From Chlorobiota bacterium (GTDB taxonomy: Bacteria; Bacteroidota; Bacteroidia; Bacteroidales; F082), in contig JAUXBM010000090.1 of the NCBI GenBank assembly GCA_030619415.1, forward strand, positions 1 through 7,188: a stretch of DNA of 7,188 nt, written 5' to 3'. Each line of letters opens with the position of its first letter. Position 1 is the stretch's first letter. Below, piece by piece: positions 1-6,381 of the stretch. The notes beneath the pieces are model-generated. The model was not told the origin of the DNA. It made no database searches and was given only the letters and a program-made list of their open reading frames with translations. The position numbers and the translations under genes are program-made.

Positions 1-975
1 CAGGTTAAAGAGCATATGGAAAAAATGGAATGTTATACCTGTCATTCCACTTGGGTACCTCAATGTTATGGGTGTCATGTTCAGGTTGATTACTCTGATG
101 CCGTACGTTCAACTGACTGGATTGCTTCAGGTAAAAAACATTTTGCAAACGGCGAAACTGCGGAAAGTACGGGTGAAGATGTATCGATGCCCGGAAAGGC
201 CCGGGAAGGAAGAACACAGGTTATTTGGGAAGACCCTGTTTTGGGAATTAACGGAGAAGGACGTGTAACACCCATAACCACAGGCTGTCAGCAAATTACT
301 ACAGTTATTGGCCCTGACGGGAATACGCTTGTTTTAAACAAAATCTGGAATACAGAAGGTGGGTTGGAAAATAGTGGACATGAAGGCCAGCGCGGAATTG
401 ATATGACACCTGCCGTTCCACACACTACAACTGCTAAAGCACGGGATTGTGTCTCCTGCCATGCTAATCCCAAAACACTTGGCTACGGAATTGGGGATGG
501 AAAATTTATGACCGGTTACAACAAAGACAGGTTTATTGATTTGAAAACTGCCGAAGGTGAAAACCTTAGTCAGAAAAGCCGGCCACAAATGACAGCTATT
601 CCTAACCTGCCAATGGATTTGTCACAAGTGGTGACAAGAGATGGAATACAACTTCAAACCGTTGGTCATCATTGGCCATTATCAGGACCACTTTCGCAGG
701 AAATGCGCGAACACATGGAAAGAGTTGGTGTGTGTATTTCCTGCCACCAGGATTTGCCAAACGGTGATGCGGCACTGACTATGATTACAACTGCAGGGGA
801 GATTCTTGACATGGTTCCACACTCAGATGCAGAGCATGCTAAATTATTACGGGCAGACATCAACTGGGCTGCAAGAACACGGATTTTAGCACCTGTTGTA
901 CTCTTAGTTCTAGCAGGCATACTTTTGATAATTTTCAGGCAGAGAAAGAAACTAAAGCAAATTGCTAAAAAGTAA
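1..975 (+). CDS. Membrane-anchored multiheme c-type cytochrome, C-terminal part (5' end outside window)
   Basis: Electron-transfer protein expected outside the cytoplasmic membrane. Four haem-binding CxxCH motifs are visible: CYTCH and CYGCH close together (residues 6-10 and 17-21 counting from the ATG at 16), then CVSCH (145-149) and CISCH (240-244). A single hydrophobic helix at about residues 289-307 is followed by a lysine/arginine-rich tail, which indicates a C-terminal membrane anchor with the haem domain outside. The frame is open to base 1 upstream of the ATG at 16, no signal peptide is present, and a haem motif begins only five residues after that ATG. The gene therefore almost certainly starts outside the window and probably has more haems there. 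Partner and electron acceptor cannot be assigned. Its last 11 bases overlap the end of the convergent nuclease gene. The multihaem class is certain; the exact family is not. Confidence 0.88.
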   Translation, partial: QVKEHMEKMECYTCHSTWVPQCYGCHVQVDYSDAVRSTDWIASGKKHFANGETAESTGEDVSMPGKAREGRTQVIWEDPVLGINGEGRVTPITTGCQQITTVIGPDGNTLVLNKIWNTEGGLENSGHEGQRGIDMTPAVPHTTTAKARDCVSCHANPKTLGYGIGDGKFMTGYNKDRFIDLKTAEGENLSQKSRPQMTAIPNLPMDLSQVVTRDGIQLQTVGHHWPLSGPLSQEMREHMERVGVCISCHQDLPNGDAALTMITTAGEILDMVPHSDAEHAKLLRADINWAARTRILAPVVLLVLAGILLIIFRQRKKLKQIAKK

Positions 976-2311
976 TTATCGATTCAACAGTTTTCCGCTT
1001 CAAGTGTGAATTGATGATTTGACGCACTTCCCGATTATCAGGTTGGTGCTGAATACACTTATGGAGCCAATGTAAATTTCCATTGAACAACTGCTCATCA
1101 ACAAACCCAAATCCAATATATTTTCCATGCTCAATCTTCACAACTGATTTTTCGCCTTCTTCCCCACCCTGCCCAACAATAAATAAATTTTGCTGATCAA
1201 AATGGTAGTTTTCAAGAGATTCATTTACACGTAAATTGTAATCAGAAGAAGATTCCTCTTTAAGACATGCACCGTTGCATTGATGGATTTGGTAATGAAA
1301 ACACGCACCTGTAGTTTCATGCAATCCGCATAGCTTTTGACAGAGTTGAAAGTTTTCTACCAAATTGAAAAGATGATTTCGTCCCTCCTGCATTGAGCTA
1401 TAAGTGTACAAAGGAGTTAGCTGATCAACAATGCGGGTAATTTTAAGGTTGATGTAACCATCGTCATCCGTAAAAGAATACAAACCGTAATTAAAGAAAG
1501 TCCGGCGCTGCTGATGGTTGTAAAATGGCTGATATTTTTTTATCTCAGCCGATTCCAATAACAAGGCAACGAGTTCATTTCCCGTTAATTTAAAATCGAC
1601 CGCTGCAATGGCATCTTTCATTTCAAGTGCCCGCTTGTGCAGATTATTGTTTAAATGAGAAAGTACACGATCGTGTACGTTTATGGATTTCCCCACATAA
1701 ATCAGCTCACCATCATTGTTATAAAAATAATAGACGCCGGGTTTTTTAGGTAAATGCTCAACCAACGATTTGCTCCTCGGGGATTGCACGCCATTGGTTT
1801 TGATATTTTCAGGATGATCATCAATTTCCAAAAGCATTTCAAACAAACGGGTAGTGGCGAGTGCATCTCCTGAAGCCCGGTGACGGGCATGGTTTTCAAT
1901 GCCGATATCATTACAGAGTTTTCCTAAACTGTACGACTTCCGACCAGGAATTAGCTTACGGCTTAGCCTGACCGTATCCATTGTTTTGCTTTTAAAATCG
2001 TAACCCAGGCTCTTGAATTCATGTCTTAGAAAACCGTAATCAAAATTTACATTATGACCTACAATTACTTTGTCTTCAGTCAGTTCTACTATCTGTTTTG
2101 CTATCTCATAAAACTTAGGAGCATCCACAACCATTTGGTTGGTAATGCCTGTCATTTGGGTAATCCGATAAGGTATCTTCTTTTCAGGATTAACAAGACT
2201 TTCGAACTCGCCAACGACCTTTTTTCCATCATGCAAAATAATGGCAATCTCGGTGATCTTCTCCCCAGCCGGACTGAGGCCGGTCGTTTCTATGTCGATG
2301 ATGGCGTACAT
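965..2311 (-). CDS. DEDDh 3'-5' exonuclease fused to GIY-YIG (UvrC/Cho-like) endonuclease
   Basis: Two-nuclease fusion of 448 residues, probably acting in DNA repair. Residues 1-165 are a DnaQ/PolC-epsilon-type exonuclease: DIETTG (D6, E8), HNVNFD (H86, D91) and HRASGD (H144, D149) supply the DEDDh residues. Residues 187-265 are a GIY-YIG domain: PGVYYF, then IYVGKS, R215, and E253 in a helix ending in YQPFYN. Residues 324-349 hold cysteines C324, C328, C337, C345 and C349; the last three have the 8- and 4-residue spacing of the UvrC iron-sulphur site. The C-terminal 100 residues match nothing I recognise. Exonuclease/GIY-YIG fusions are known in actinobacteria and Bacteroidota as UvrC- or Cho-like incision proteins; substrate here is unproven. 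The start ATG overlaps the upstream stop as TAATG, so translation is probably coupled to the DUF5131 gene. Confidence 0.9.
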   Translation of the reverse strand: MYAIIDIETTGLSPAGEKITEIAIILHDGKKVVGEFESLVNPEKKIPYRITQMTGITNQMVVDAPKFYEIAKQIVELTEDKVIVGHNVNFDYGFLRHEFKSLGYDFKSKTMDTVRLSRKLIPGRKSYSLGKLCNDIGIENHARHRASGDALATTRLFEMLLEIDDHPENIKTNGVQSPRSKSLVEHLPKKPGVYYFYNNDGELIYVGKSINVHDRVLSHLNNNLHKRALEMKDAIAAVDFKLTGNELVALLLESAEIKKYQPFYNHQQRRTFFNYGLYSFTDDDGYINLKITRIVDQLTPLYTYSSMQEGRNHLFNLVENFQLCQKLCGLHETTGACFHYQIHQCNGACLKEESSSDYNLRVNESLENYHFDQQNLFIVGQGGEEGEKSVVKIEHGKYIGFGFVDEQLFNGNLHWLHKCIQHQPDNREVRQIINSHLKRKTVESIITF

Positions 2312-3072
2312 TAGAGTTGAAGTACTGGCATCTCACGAAAAACATTTCCGTCTAACTGGCAACCACCTTTTGCATAATCTGGGTGGGAGGTATTCATTGT
2401 TGGATCATCCGTGTTGATATTGAATTTCTTTTTGCCCCATTGTTTAAAAAAGAAAGGAACCTGGTGGTACAGACAAACTTTCTTAATTATATCAACCCAA
2501 CTTTTTTCAATTCTCCTTGCTCCTGAACCTGATTCACCACCCACGATAATCCAATCCAGTTTGTCAACGTATTTCTCCAAAGAATTGATTGGACCAATTA
2601 ATGGTTCGCAAGACAGAAATTTTGTAGATGCAGGAGTTTCAATCAGGTCTTTAATCCGAGGAGTTACCCTCTCATTTTCAACCGATACCCCAAGCCAAAT
2701 ATTTTTTGTCCAGTTTAGTTTTTCTGCAATTTGTAAAACTCTTTCTGATCGCTTTGTCAGTAATTGATAATTATGCTGCGGTGTTTGGTTCATCACTTCA
2801 AATACCCTTTCAATATAATCTAAAGGTACCTCATGATGAAATAAGTCACTCATTGAGTTTACAAAAACTACTTTTGGTTTCTTCCAGGTAAATGGTTTGT
2901 TTAGTTCTTGAGGGTGGAGCGTTAATTTAAACCCGTTTTTATATTTTTCAAGTCCCATCGCTTTTAAACGAAGAGAAAGAGGATACGCATAACAAAATAC
3001 ACATCCATCAGATATTTTAGTGCAACCTGTGGTAGGATTCCAGGTTAGTTCTGTCCATTCTATGTTTGACAT
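2311..3072 (-). CDS. DUF5131 / phage Gp37-Gp68 family three-Cys-motif protein
   Basis: Complete 253-residue member of the family first named for phage Gp37/Gp68 proteins (PF07505). The N-terminus has the family signature WNPTTGC followed by C-x6-C-x2-C (C17, C24, C27), which resembles a radical-SAM iron-sulphur motif. Further family hallmarks are VFVNSMSDLFH, LLTKRSER, FLSCEPLIGPI, WIIVGGESGSGAR and a C-terminal VPFFFKQWG. Biochemical function is not established; an iron-sulphur or nucleic-acid role is inferred from the motif. Family members often sit next to a TcmP partner gene, and a C-terminal remnant of such a gene lies 12 bases upstream. The stop codon overlaps the next start (TAATG), giving an operon with the exonuclease/GIY-YIG gene. 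The ATG is preceded by A/T-rich sequence without a strong Shine-Dalgarno, usual for this phylum. The gene looks more AT-rich than the polymerase genes. Confidence 0.9.
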   Translation of the reverse strand: MSNIEWTELTWNPTTGCTKISDGCVFCYAYPLSLRLKAMGLEKYKNGFKLTLHPQELNKPFTWKKPKVVFVNSMSDLFHHEVPLDYIERVFEVMNQTPQHNYQLLTKRSERVLQIAEKLNWTKNIWLGVSVENERVTPRIKDLIETPASTKFLSCEPLIGPINSLEKYVDKLDWIIVGGESGSGARRIEKSWVDIIKKVCLYHQVPFFFKQWGKKKFNINTDDPTMNTSHPDYAKGGCQLDGNVFREMPVLQL

Positions 3073-3084
3073 AAATAATTTCTA

Positions 3085-3252
3085 CTAACTATATTTCTTT
3101 ATAATATCATTTGCAATTTTAACAGCAATCTTATTATTTGAGGCCATGTAAAAATGATACATAATTGTATTTTGGCTGTTCTTTAACAAATAAGGTTCAG
3201 ATACGAAATCAAAGATATCCCGTAACCTCTTTGCGTATAAGGTTAGTAGTAA
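3085..3252 (-). pseudogene. tcmP: C-terminal remnant of tcmP (three-Cys-motif partner protein)
   Basis: Reading the minus strand from about 3252 gives an uninterrupted stretch of some 55 codons ending at a TAG at 3087-3085. It contains LYAKRLRDIFDFVSEP, LLKNSQNTIMYHFYMASNN and KIAVKIANDIIKKYS. This matches my recollection of the TcmP C-terminus, where a basic helix is followed by a 'PEP..MRN..GA..YYLFFAS.N' core and an '..KI..DIFKKY' end. TcmP is the known genomic partner of the DUF5131 family, and this remnant lies 12 bases upstream of an intact DUF5131 gene in the same direction. The remaining N-terminal bulk of the family is absent: the frame meets a stop at 3294-3292 and the repressor gene occupies the space. 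No start codon or family N-terminus is visible. Assignment is from remembered family features, not a search. Confidence 0.68.
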
Positions 3253-3281
3253 TCTAATTAAGTAATAGCAAGTATAATACC

Positions 3282-4091
3282 CTACTGCTCCCTAAAATTC
3301 AAAGTCATCTGGATGGCTCTTACCTCTTTCTTCAGCTTTTCCACTTCATCGGCGAGGGCATCTTTTTCTTTGTTGGGTTCGGGTACTTCAGAACTCATAT
3401 AATTTACGAACTTCCAAACTTCTCTCAGGTCATTTACATGGATGTCAAAAGGGTCGTAAATAGGGTTTAAGGAATGGAGCCTTAACTTTCCATCCTTGTC
3501 CACTTTGTTCTCTACTACCTTAAAAACAATGCCTTCTTCCCTCGTCAGTAAAATATAGGCATGGTGATTGCGAATCGTTGACCAGTCCTGGATAAACTCA
3601 CCGGTTACGTATGAACCGTCAGGGATAGGTAACATCGAATCGCCACTGATCTGGAAACCGCGGTATTTTTTCTGCTTCGACAGGAACGGCAACCTGAATG
3701 TGGGTAACACCCTGATGTACTCAGGATCGGCAAAACCGGTGGCATAACCTGCTTTCGCCTTTTCGCTGACTAACTCAATATTTTCCTCGTTGTCCTCTCC
3801 AACCGTGGTGGCCAGCACCCGCAGGTTACTTCCTTTTATAAAGGTGTCGTAGCCCCGTTCCAGTTGCGATAACTGGCTTTCGGGCAGTGCGCTCAAATCA
3901 ACCTTTATTAAGGTGTCGATGGCCACGCCGTAATATTCGGAGAATTTGATCAGCATATCCATATTTGGTTGTGCTACTCCGTTTTCATAACCACTCAATG
4001 TGGGTCGTTTCATTTCCAGCGTAAAAGCCACCTCGTCCTGTGTGCGGCCGCGCCGTTTGCGTAATACTTTGATGTTGGAATTAAATATCAT
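3282..4091 (-). CDS. LexA/CI-like repressor: XRE helix-turn-helix with self-cleaving S24 peptidase domain
   Basis: Likely DNA-damage-responsive repressor of 269 residues. Residues 5-63 form a Cro/CI-type helix-turn-helix (KVLRKRRGRTQDEVAF, then RPTLSGYENG). A linker leads to an Ala-Gly cleavage pair (A114-G115, in KAKAGYA). The catalytic serine is S152 in SGDSMLP and the catalytic lysine is K191 in GIVFKVV, so the Ser-Lys autoproteolysis machinery is intact. Residues 240-263 form a short acidic/basic coiled coil beyond the peptidase fold. By analogy with LexA and UmuD, RecA filaments would trigger cleavage and derepression; that is inferred. It lies 44 bases downstream of the four-helix-bundle gene on the same strand. 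Two 17-bp palindromes between this arm and the divergent Y-family polymerase are candidate operators. The HTH differs from the winged helix of classical LexA, so the operator need not resemble known SOS boxes. Confidence 0.9.
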   Translation of the reverse strand: MIFNSNIKVLRKRRGRTQDEVAFTLEMKRPTLSGYENGVAQPNMDMLIKFSEYYGVAIDTLIKVDLSALPESQLSQLERGYDTFIKGSNLRVLATTVGEDNEENIELVSEKAKAGYATGFADPEYIRVLPTFRLPFLSKQKKYRGFQISGDSMLPIPDGSYVTGEFIQDWSTIRNHHAYILLTREEGIVFKVVENKVDKDGKLRLHSLNPIYDPFDIHVNDLREVWKFVNYMSSEVPEPNKEKDALADEVEKLKKEVRAIQMTLNFREQ

Positions 4092-4095
4092 GACT

Positions 4096-4126
4096 GTTTC
4101 ATGTTACATGTTTCAAGTTGCAGGTT
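4096..4126. repeat. Left arm of inverted repeat around the four-helix-bundle gene (7-bp period)
   Basis: Made of heptamers of the form GTTNCAN: GTTTCAT, GTTACAT, GTTTCAA, GTTGCAG. The inner 17 bases, GTTTCAAGTTGCAGGTT (4110-4126), match the reverse complement of 4542-4558 at 16 of 17 positions. The full 31 bases match the reverse complement of 4542-4572 at 26 of 31. It occupies most of the gap between the four-helix-bundle gene and the repressor gene. Confidence 0.85.
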
Positions 4127-4135
4127 TTATGGTTG

Positions 4136-4513
4136 TTATTTATTTGTTAACCAGTTATTTTCAACATAGTTGAGGAACCTGTTTGTTTTTTTACTCAGTG
4201 TCTGATATTCCTCTATCAGTTTATTTAGGCCTTTACCTTCAAAGTGTATGTCGTTTATCATATTTAACTGAGAAAGCGTCTCATCGTTTGACGAATGAGC
4301 AAAAATCAGGAACCGGATAAATTCATCTTTATACCTTCTTCTTCCATACCCTTCAGCAATAGTATCTTTTATTCTTTTTGATGATCTTCTTATCTGACTA
4401 CCCTGCTCATATAATTCATATTTGGGAAGTTTCATGCTCATTTGATGTACTTCCAATGCTAGTCGATAAGACATCTGGTATATCTCCAGGTCTTTGTAAC
4501 TTTTTGCCTTCAT
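4136..4513 (-). CDS. Four-helix-bundle protein of the S23 / 23S rRNA intervening-sequence family
   Basis: Small basic, all-helical protein of 125 residues. The opening SYKDLEIYQMSYRLALEVH, the central QIRRSSKRIKDTIAEGYGRR and the helix with FLIFAHSSNDETLSQL are hallmarks of the family once called S23 ribosomal protein and found in intervening sequences of 23S rRNA genes. The same fold occurs in Avd, the accessory protein of diversity-generating retroelements. No reverse transcriptase or variable repeat is present here, and the free-standing members have no settled function; RNA or nucleic-acid binding is plausible from fold and charge. Length is normal for the family. The gene sits between the repressor and the control region, and is enclosed by an imperfect inverted repeat of 7-bp-period sequence, which suggests it arrived as a unit. 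It is AT-rich relative to the polymerase genes. Confidence 0.9.
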   Translation of the reverse strand: MKAKSYKDLEIYQMSYRLALEVHQMSMKLPKYELYEQGSQIRRSSKRIKDTIAEGYGRRRYKDEFIRFLIFAHSSNDETLSQLNMINDIHFEGKGLNKLIEEYQTLSKKTNRFLNYVENNWLTNK

Positions 4514-4537
4514 AGTATATCCTTTAGTTTATTTAAT

Positions 4538-4607
4538 TCTTAACCTGCAACATGAAACCCGTAACCTGCAACGTTTTTCACCTCAACCCTCACCTCGAAC
4601 CCCGTAA
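4538..4607. repeat. Right arm of inverted repeat and degenerate heptamer tract
   Basis: Heptamers of the form NNNNAAC run without a break from 4538 to 4572: TCTTAAC, CTGCAAC, ATGAAAC, CCGTAAC, CTGCAAC. A more degenerate tract (CTCGAAC, CCCGTAA and similar) continues to about 4607. The segment 4542-4572 is the inverted partner of 4096-4126. In a leftward transcript the two arms could pair and enclose the whole four-helix-bundle gene. Confidence 0.82.
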
Positions 4608-4620
4608 CTTCTAAACAAAA

Positions 4621-4637
4621 TGATTATATTGTAATCA
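4621..4637. promoter_or_regulatory. Palindromic candidate operator 1 (17 bp)
   Basis: Perfect dyad TGATTA-N5-TAATCA (TGATTATATTGTAATCA) in the divergent control region between the repressor arm and the Y-family polymerase. Operator 2 repeats it 23 bp further on with only two substitutions over 17 bases, so this is a duplicated protein-binding site and not chance. The natural candidate to bind is the adjacent HTH/S24 repressor; that is inferred. Confidence 0.75.
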
Positions 4638-4643
4638 AATAAA

Positions 4644-4660
4644 TGATCATATTCTAATCA
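4644..4660. promoter_or_regulatory. Palindromic candidate operator 2 (17 bp)
   Basis: Near-perfect dyad TGATCATATTCTAATCA, one mismatch in the half-site pairing, in the same orientation as operator 1 and 23 bp from it, about two helical turns. This puts two dimers on roughly the same DNA face. The 6 bases between the two operators form part of a leftward TTTATTTG (4643-4636), one mismatch from the TAnnTTTG -7 element, so bound repressor could cover a leftward promoter. Confidence 0.72.
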
Positions 4661-4682
4661 AAAGTAATATATATTTTTAAAA

Positions 4683-4699
4683 TGTCAAGTATTCTGACA
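4683..4699. promoter_or_regulatory. Third palindrome, TGTCA-N7-TGACA, just upstream of the Y-family polymerase
   Basis: Perfect 5-bp half-sites TGTCA and TGACA around a 7-bp spacer, total 17 bp, ending 18 bases before the polymerase start codon. The half-site differs from operators 1 and 2, so it may be a degenerate third site for the same repressor, a site for another regulator, or a weak hairpin in the leader. The position is suited to blocking the rightward transcript. Confidence 0.5.
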
Positions 4700-4717
4700 A
4701 AATATTTTTAAGAAAAA

Positions 4718-5896
4718 ATGCAAGAAACAAACAGAACCATAGTACATCTCGACCTCGATACCTTCTTTGTTTCGGTGGAAAGGCTGGTTAATTCCTCGCT
4801 GATTGGCAAGCCGGTTATCATTGGCGGAATGTCTGACCGGGGGGTAGTGGCAGGCTGCAGTTACGAGGCACGGCAGTTTGGCGTACACTCGGCCATGCCC
4901 ATGCGGATGGCCCGGCAGCTTTGTGGCGACGCCATCGTCATCCGCGGCGACTCGGAACAATACAGCAAATATTCGAAATTGGTAACTGATATCATCGCCG
5001 AAAAGGCACCACTTTACGAAAAGGCTTCCATTGATGAACATTACCTCGACATTACCGGGATGGATCGTTTTTTCGGTAGCCTGAAATGGACCCACGAACT
5101 GCGTGAGCGCATTATCAAAGAATCAGGACTACCCATCTCATTCGGACTTTCGATAAACAAAACTGTCTCGAAAATTGCTACCACCGAGGCTAAACCCAAT
5201 GGCGAATTGTACATCCCCGGAGAAAAGATAAAACCCTTTCTTTTCCCTTTATCCATCCGCAAAATTCCGATGGTTGGCAAACAGAGTTACCGCTTACTGC
5301 GATCGATGGGTGTTTCAACCATCCGTACGCTGAGCATGATTCCGCCGGAGATGATTACCCAAGTGATGGGAAAGAATGGATTGGTTGTCTGGAAGAAAGC
5401 CAATGGCATCGACCCTACCCCTGTGATCCCCTACTCCGAACGAAAGTCGATCAGCACCGAGCGAACTTTTGATAAGGACACCACTGATGTGGTAAAACTA
5501 AAAGGCATCCTGATCAGCATGGTGGAAAAGATTGCTTTTGAATTGAGGAAGAAGCAAAAACTGACAGCTTGCCTGACGGTAAAAATCCGTTACTCCAACT
5601 TTGACACCCACACTTTGCAGAAACGCCTTTCCTACACTTCTTTCGATCATGTGTTGATGGAAACGGCACTTGAGTTGTTTGAGCGATTATACAAAAGGAG
5701 GATGCTCATCCGGCTGATTGGGGTTCGGTTCAGTCATTTGGTGGGTGGCTCGCAACAACTTGATTTGTTTGAAGATACGCCCGAGCAAACCAGCCTTTAC
5801 CAGGCCATGGACAGCATCCGTTTGCGGTTTGGGAAGACGGCGGTAAGGAGGGCGGTGGGGGTTAAGGAAAAGGTGCGGGATAAAATTGGTCATTAG
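4718..5896 (+). CDS. dinB: Y-family translesion DNA polymerase (DinB/Pol IV type)
   Basis: Error-prone polymerase of 392 residues that copies past DNA lesions. The palm motif HLDLDTFFVSVE gives metal ligand D12 and a steric-gate aromatic at F17; SIDEHYLDITG gives D106 and E107. All three catalytic carboxylates are present, so unlike ImuB it should be active. SYEARQFGVHSAMP is the fingers signature, SFGLSINKTVSKIATTEAKP and IPMVGK are the conserved palm/thumb blocks, and residues 244-340 form the little-finger domain. QLDLF at 347-351 is a sliding-clamp-binding motif. Start ATG at 4718 follows A-rich sequence with AAGAAA nearby. The gene is divergent from the repressor arm, with palindromic operators between them, which implies damage-inducible control. 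Its last codons GGT CAT and stop TAG fall within a GTCATTA-type heptamer tract, so the 3' end has been rewritten by repeat DNA. Confidence 0.93.
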   Translation: MQETNRTIVHLDLDTFFVSVERLVNSSLIGKPVIIGGMSDRGVVAGCSYEARQFGVHSAMPMRMARQLCGDAIVIRGDSEQYSKYSKLVTDIIAEKAPLYEKASIDEHYLDITGMDRFFGSLKWTHELRERIIKESGLPISFGLSINKTVSKIATTEAKPNGELYIPGEKIKPFLFPLSIRKIPMVGKQSYRLLRSMGVSTIRTLSMIPPEMITQVMGKNGLVVWKKANGIDPTPVIPYSERKSISTERTFDKDTTDVVKLKGILISMVEKIAFELRKKQKLTACLTVKIRYSNFDTHTLQKRLSYTSFDHVLMETALELFERLYKRRMLIRLIGVRFSHLVGGSQQLDLFEDTPEQTSLYQAMDSIRLRFGKTAVRRAVGVKEKVRDKIGH

Positions 5897-6014
5897 TCAT
5901 TGGCCATTGGTTGTTTGCCGACTGGTCATTAGTTGTCATTTGGTAGTTGCAATTGGTGCAGTTGGTGGTGGAAACTGTCAGCCATTGTCATTAGTCATTG
6001 CTCATTAGTGATCG
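5888..6014. repeat. Degenerate GTCATTA/GTCATTG heptamer repeat tract
   Basis: Begins inside the end of the Y-family polymerase gene with GGTCATT, AGTCATT, GGCCATT and ends with GTCATTA, GTCATTG, CTCATTA. The exact 14-mer GTCATTAGTCATTG occurs at 5889-5902 and 5987-6000, 98 bp apart, a multiple of seven, with a degenerate middle. The stretch 5897-6080 has no gene; I see only this repeat followed by A/T-rich sequence. Confidence 0.85.
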
Positions 6015-6080
6015 ATGAATAGAGATTTATAACAGAAAAAGAAAAAAATCAAGATGAATACTTCGAAATCAGGTCGAGGA

Positions 6081-6374
6081 TCATTTTTGAGTTGCCTGTA
6101 TAAGGTTGATCCAGTATTGTTTTCCTTCGATGGCAAATTTCCAGGCCATCCAGTCATTTTCCGTGGAAAGGGAGGCACTCTTTTTTTTGAGATTTTTTTC
6201 AAAAGAATCAAGGGTTTTACCATATTTCTCTTCGAAAAACTCTACTTCCATCGTGTACTCAGAAAGCTTCTGGTGAGCAGAGAGCAAAGCAATTTCATCA
6301 AGAACCTGTTCTTTCGACAAATTCAGTTTGGAAAAAATCATATCGTGAAAACCTGCATCCATAAGAGTGTGCAT
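6081..6374 (-). CDS. Small hypothetical protein, possibly antitoxin-like
   Basis: Protein of about 97 residues, soluble and mostly charged, with no membrane segment or signal peptide. The N-terminal part has MIFSKLNLSKEQVLDEIALL; the C-terminal part has FFEEKYGKTLDSFEKNL and then ENDWMAWKFAIEGKQYW. The combination 'KYG.s...F...L' followed by 'd.m.W..A.e....W' resembles small antitoxin-type proteins found beside RNase-like toxins, but this is a resemblance from memory only and no toxin gene is visible beside it. I prefer the ATG at 6374 or the ATG at 6362 over the GTG at 6392, because the GTG lies immediately upstream of a promoter -7 element, before the likely transcription start. The gene runs against the flanking polymerase genes and separates dinB from dnaE. 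Repeat tracts lie on both sides. Confidence 0.62.
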   Translation of the reverse strand: MHTLMDAGFHDMIFSKLNLSKEQVLDEIALLSAHQKLSEYTMEVEFFEEKYGKTLDSFEKNLKKKSASLSTENDWMAWKFAIEGKQYWINLIQATQK

Positions 6375-6381
6375 TTTAAAA

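Noticed and set aside
965..975. Convergent overlap of the cytochrome and nuclease genes as a sequencing error
   Set aside because: Both reading frames end naturally with intact C-termini; short convergent overlaps are common.
2054..2314. Plus-strand open frame of 86 codons
   Set aside because: Lies wholly antisense within the exonuclease domain, whose motifs are clear; its translation has no recognisable domain.
3210..3217. Minus-strand TATCTTTG upstream of the DUF5131 gene, matching the -7 consensus
   Set aside because: It falls inside the conserved coding sequence of the tcmP remnant, lacks a TTG at the -33 position and is about 138 bases from the start codon, so it is most likely coincidental.
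4670..4710. TATATTTT (4670-4677) and TATTTTTA (4703-4710) as -7 elements for the Y-family polymerase
   Set aside because: Both miss the final G of TAnnTTTG and neither has a TTG about 17-23 bases upstream; the region is so A/T-rich that such matches are expected.
4136..5896. A diversity-generating retroelement, suggested by the Avd-like four-helix-bundle protein
   Set aside because: No reverse transcriptase and no template/variable repeat pair are visible; the downstream polymerase is Y-family.
5897..5940. Rho-independent terminator after the Y-family polymerase
   Set aside because: No stable GC stem followed by a T-run; the apparent symmetry comes from the heptamer repeat.
5888..6014. CRISPR array
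   Set aside because: The period is about 7 bp with degenerate units and no distinct spacers; no cas genes are present.
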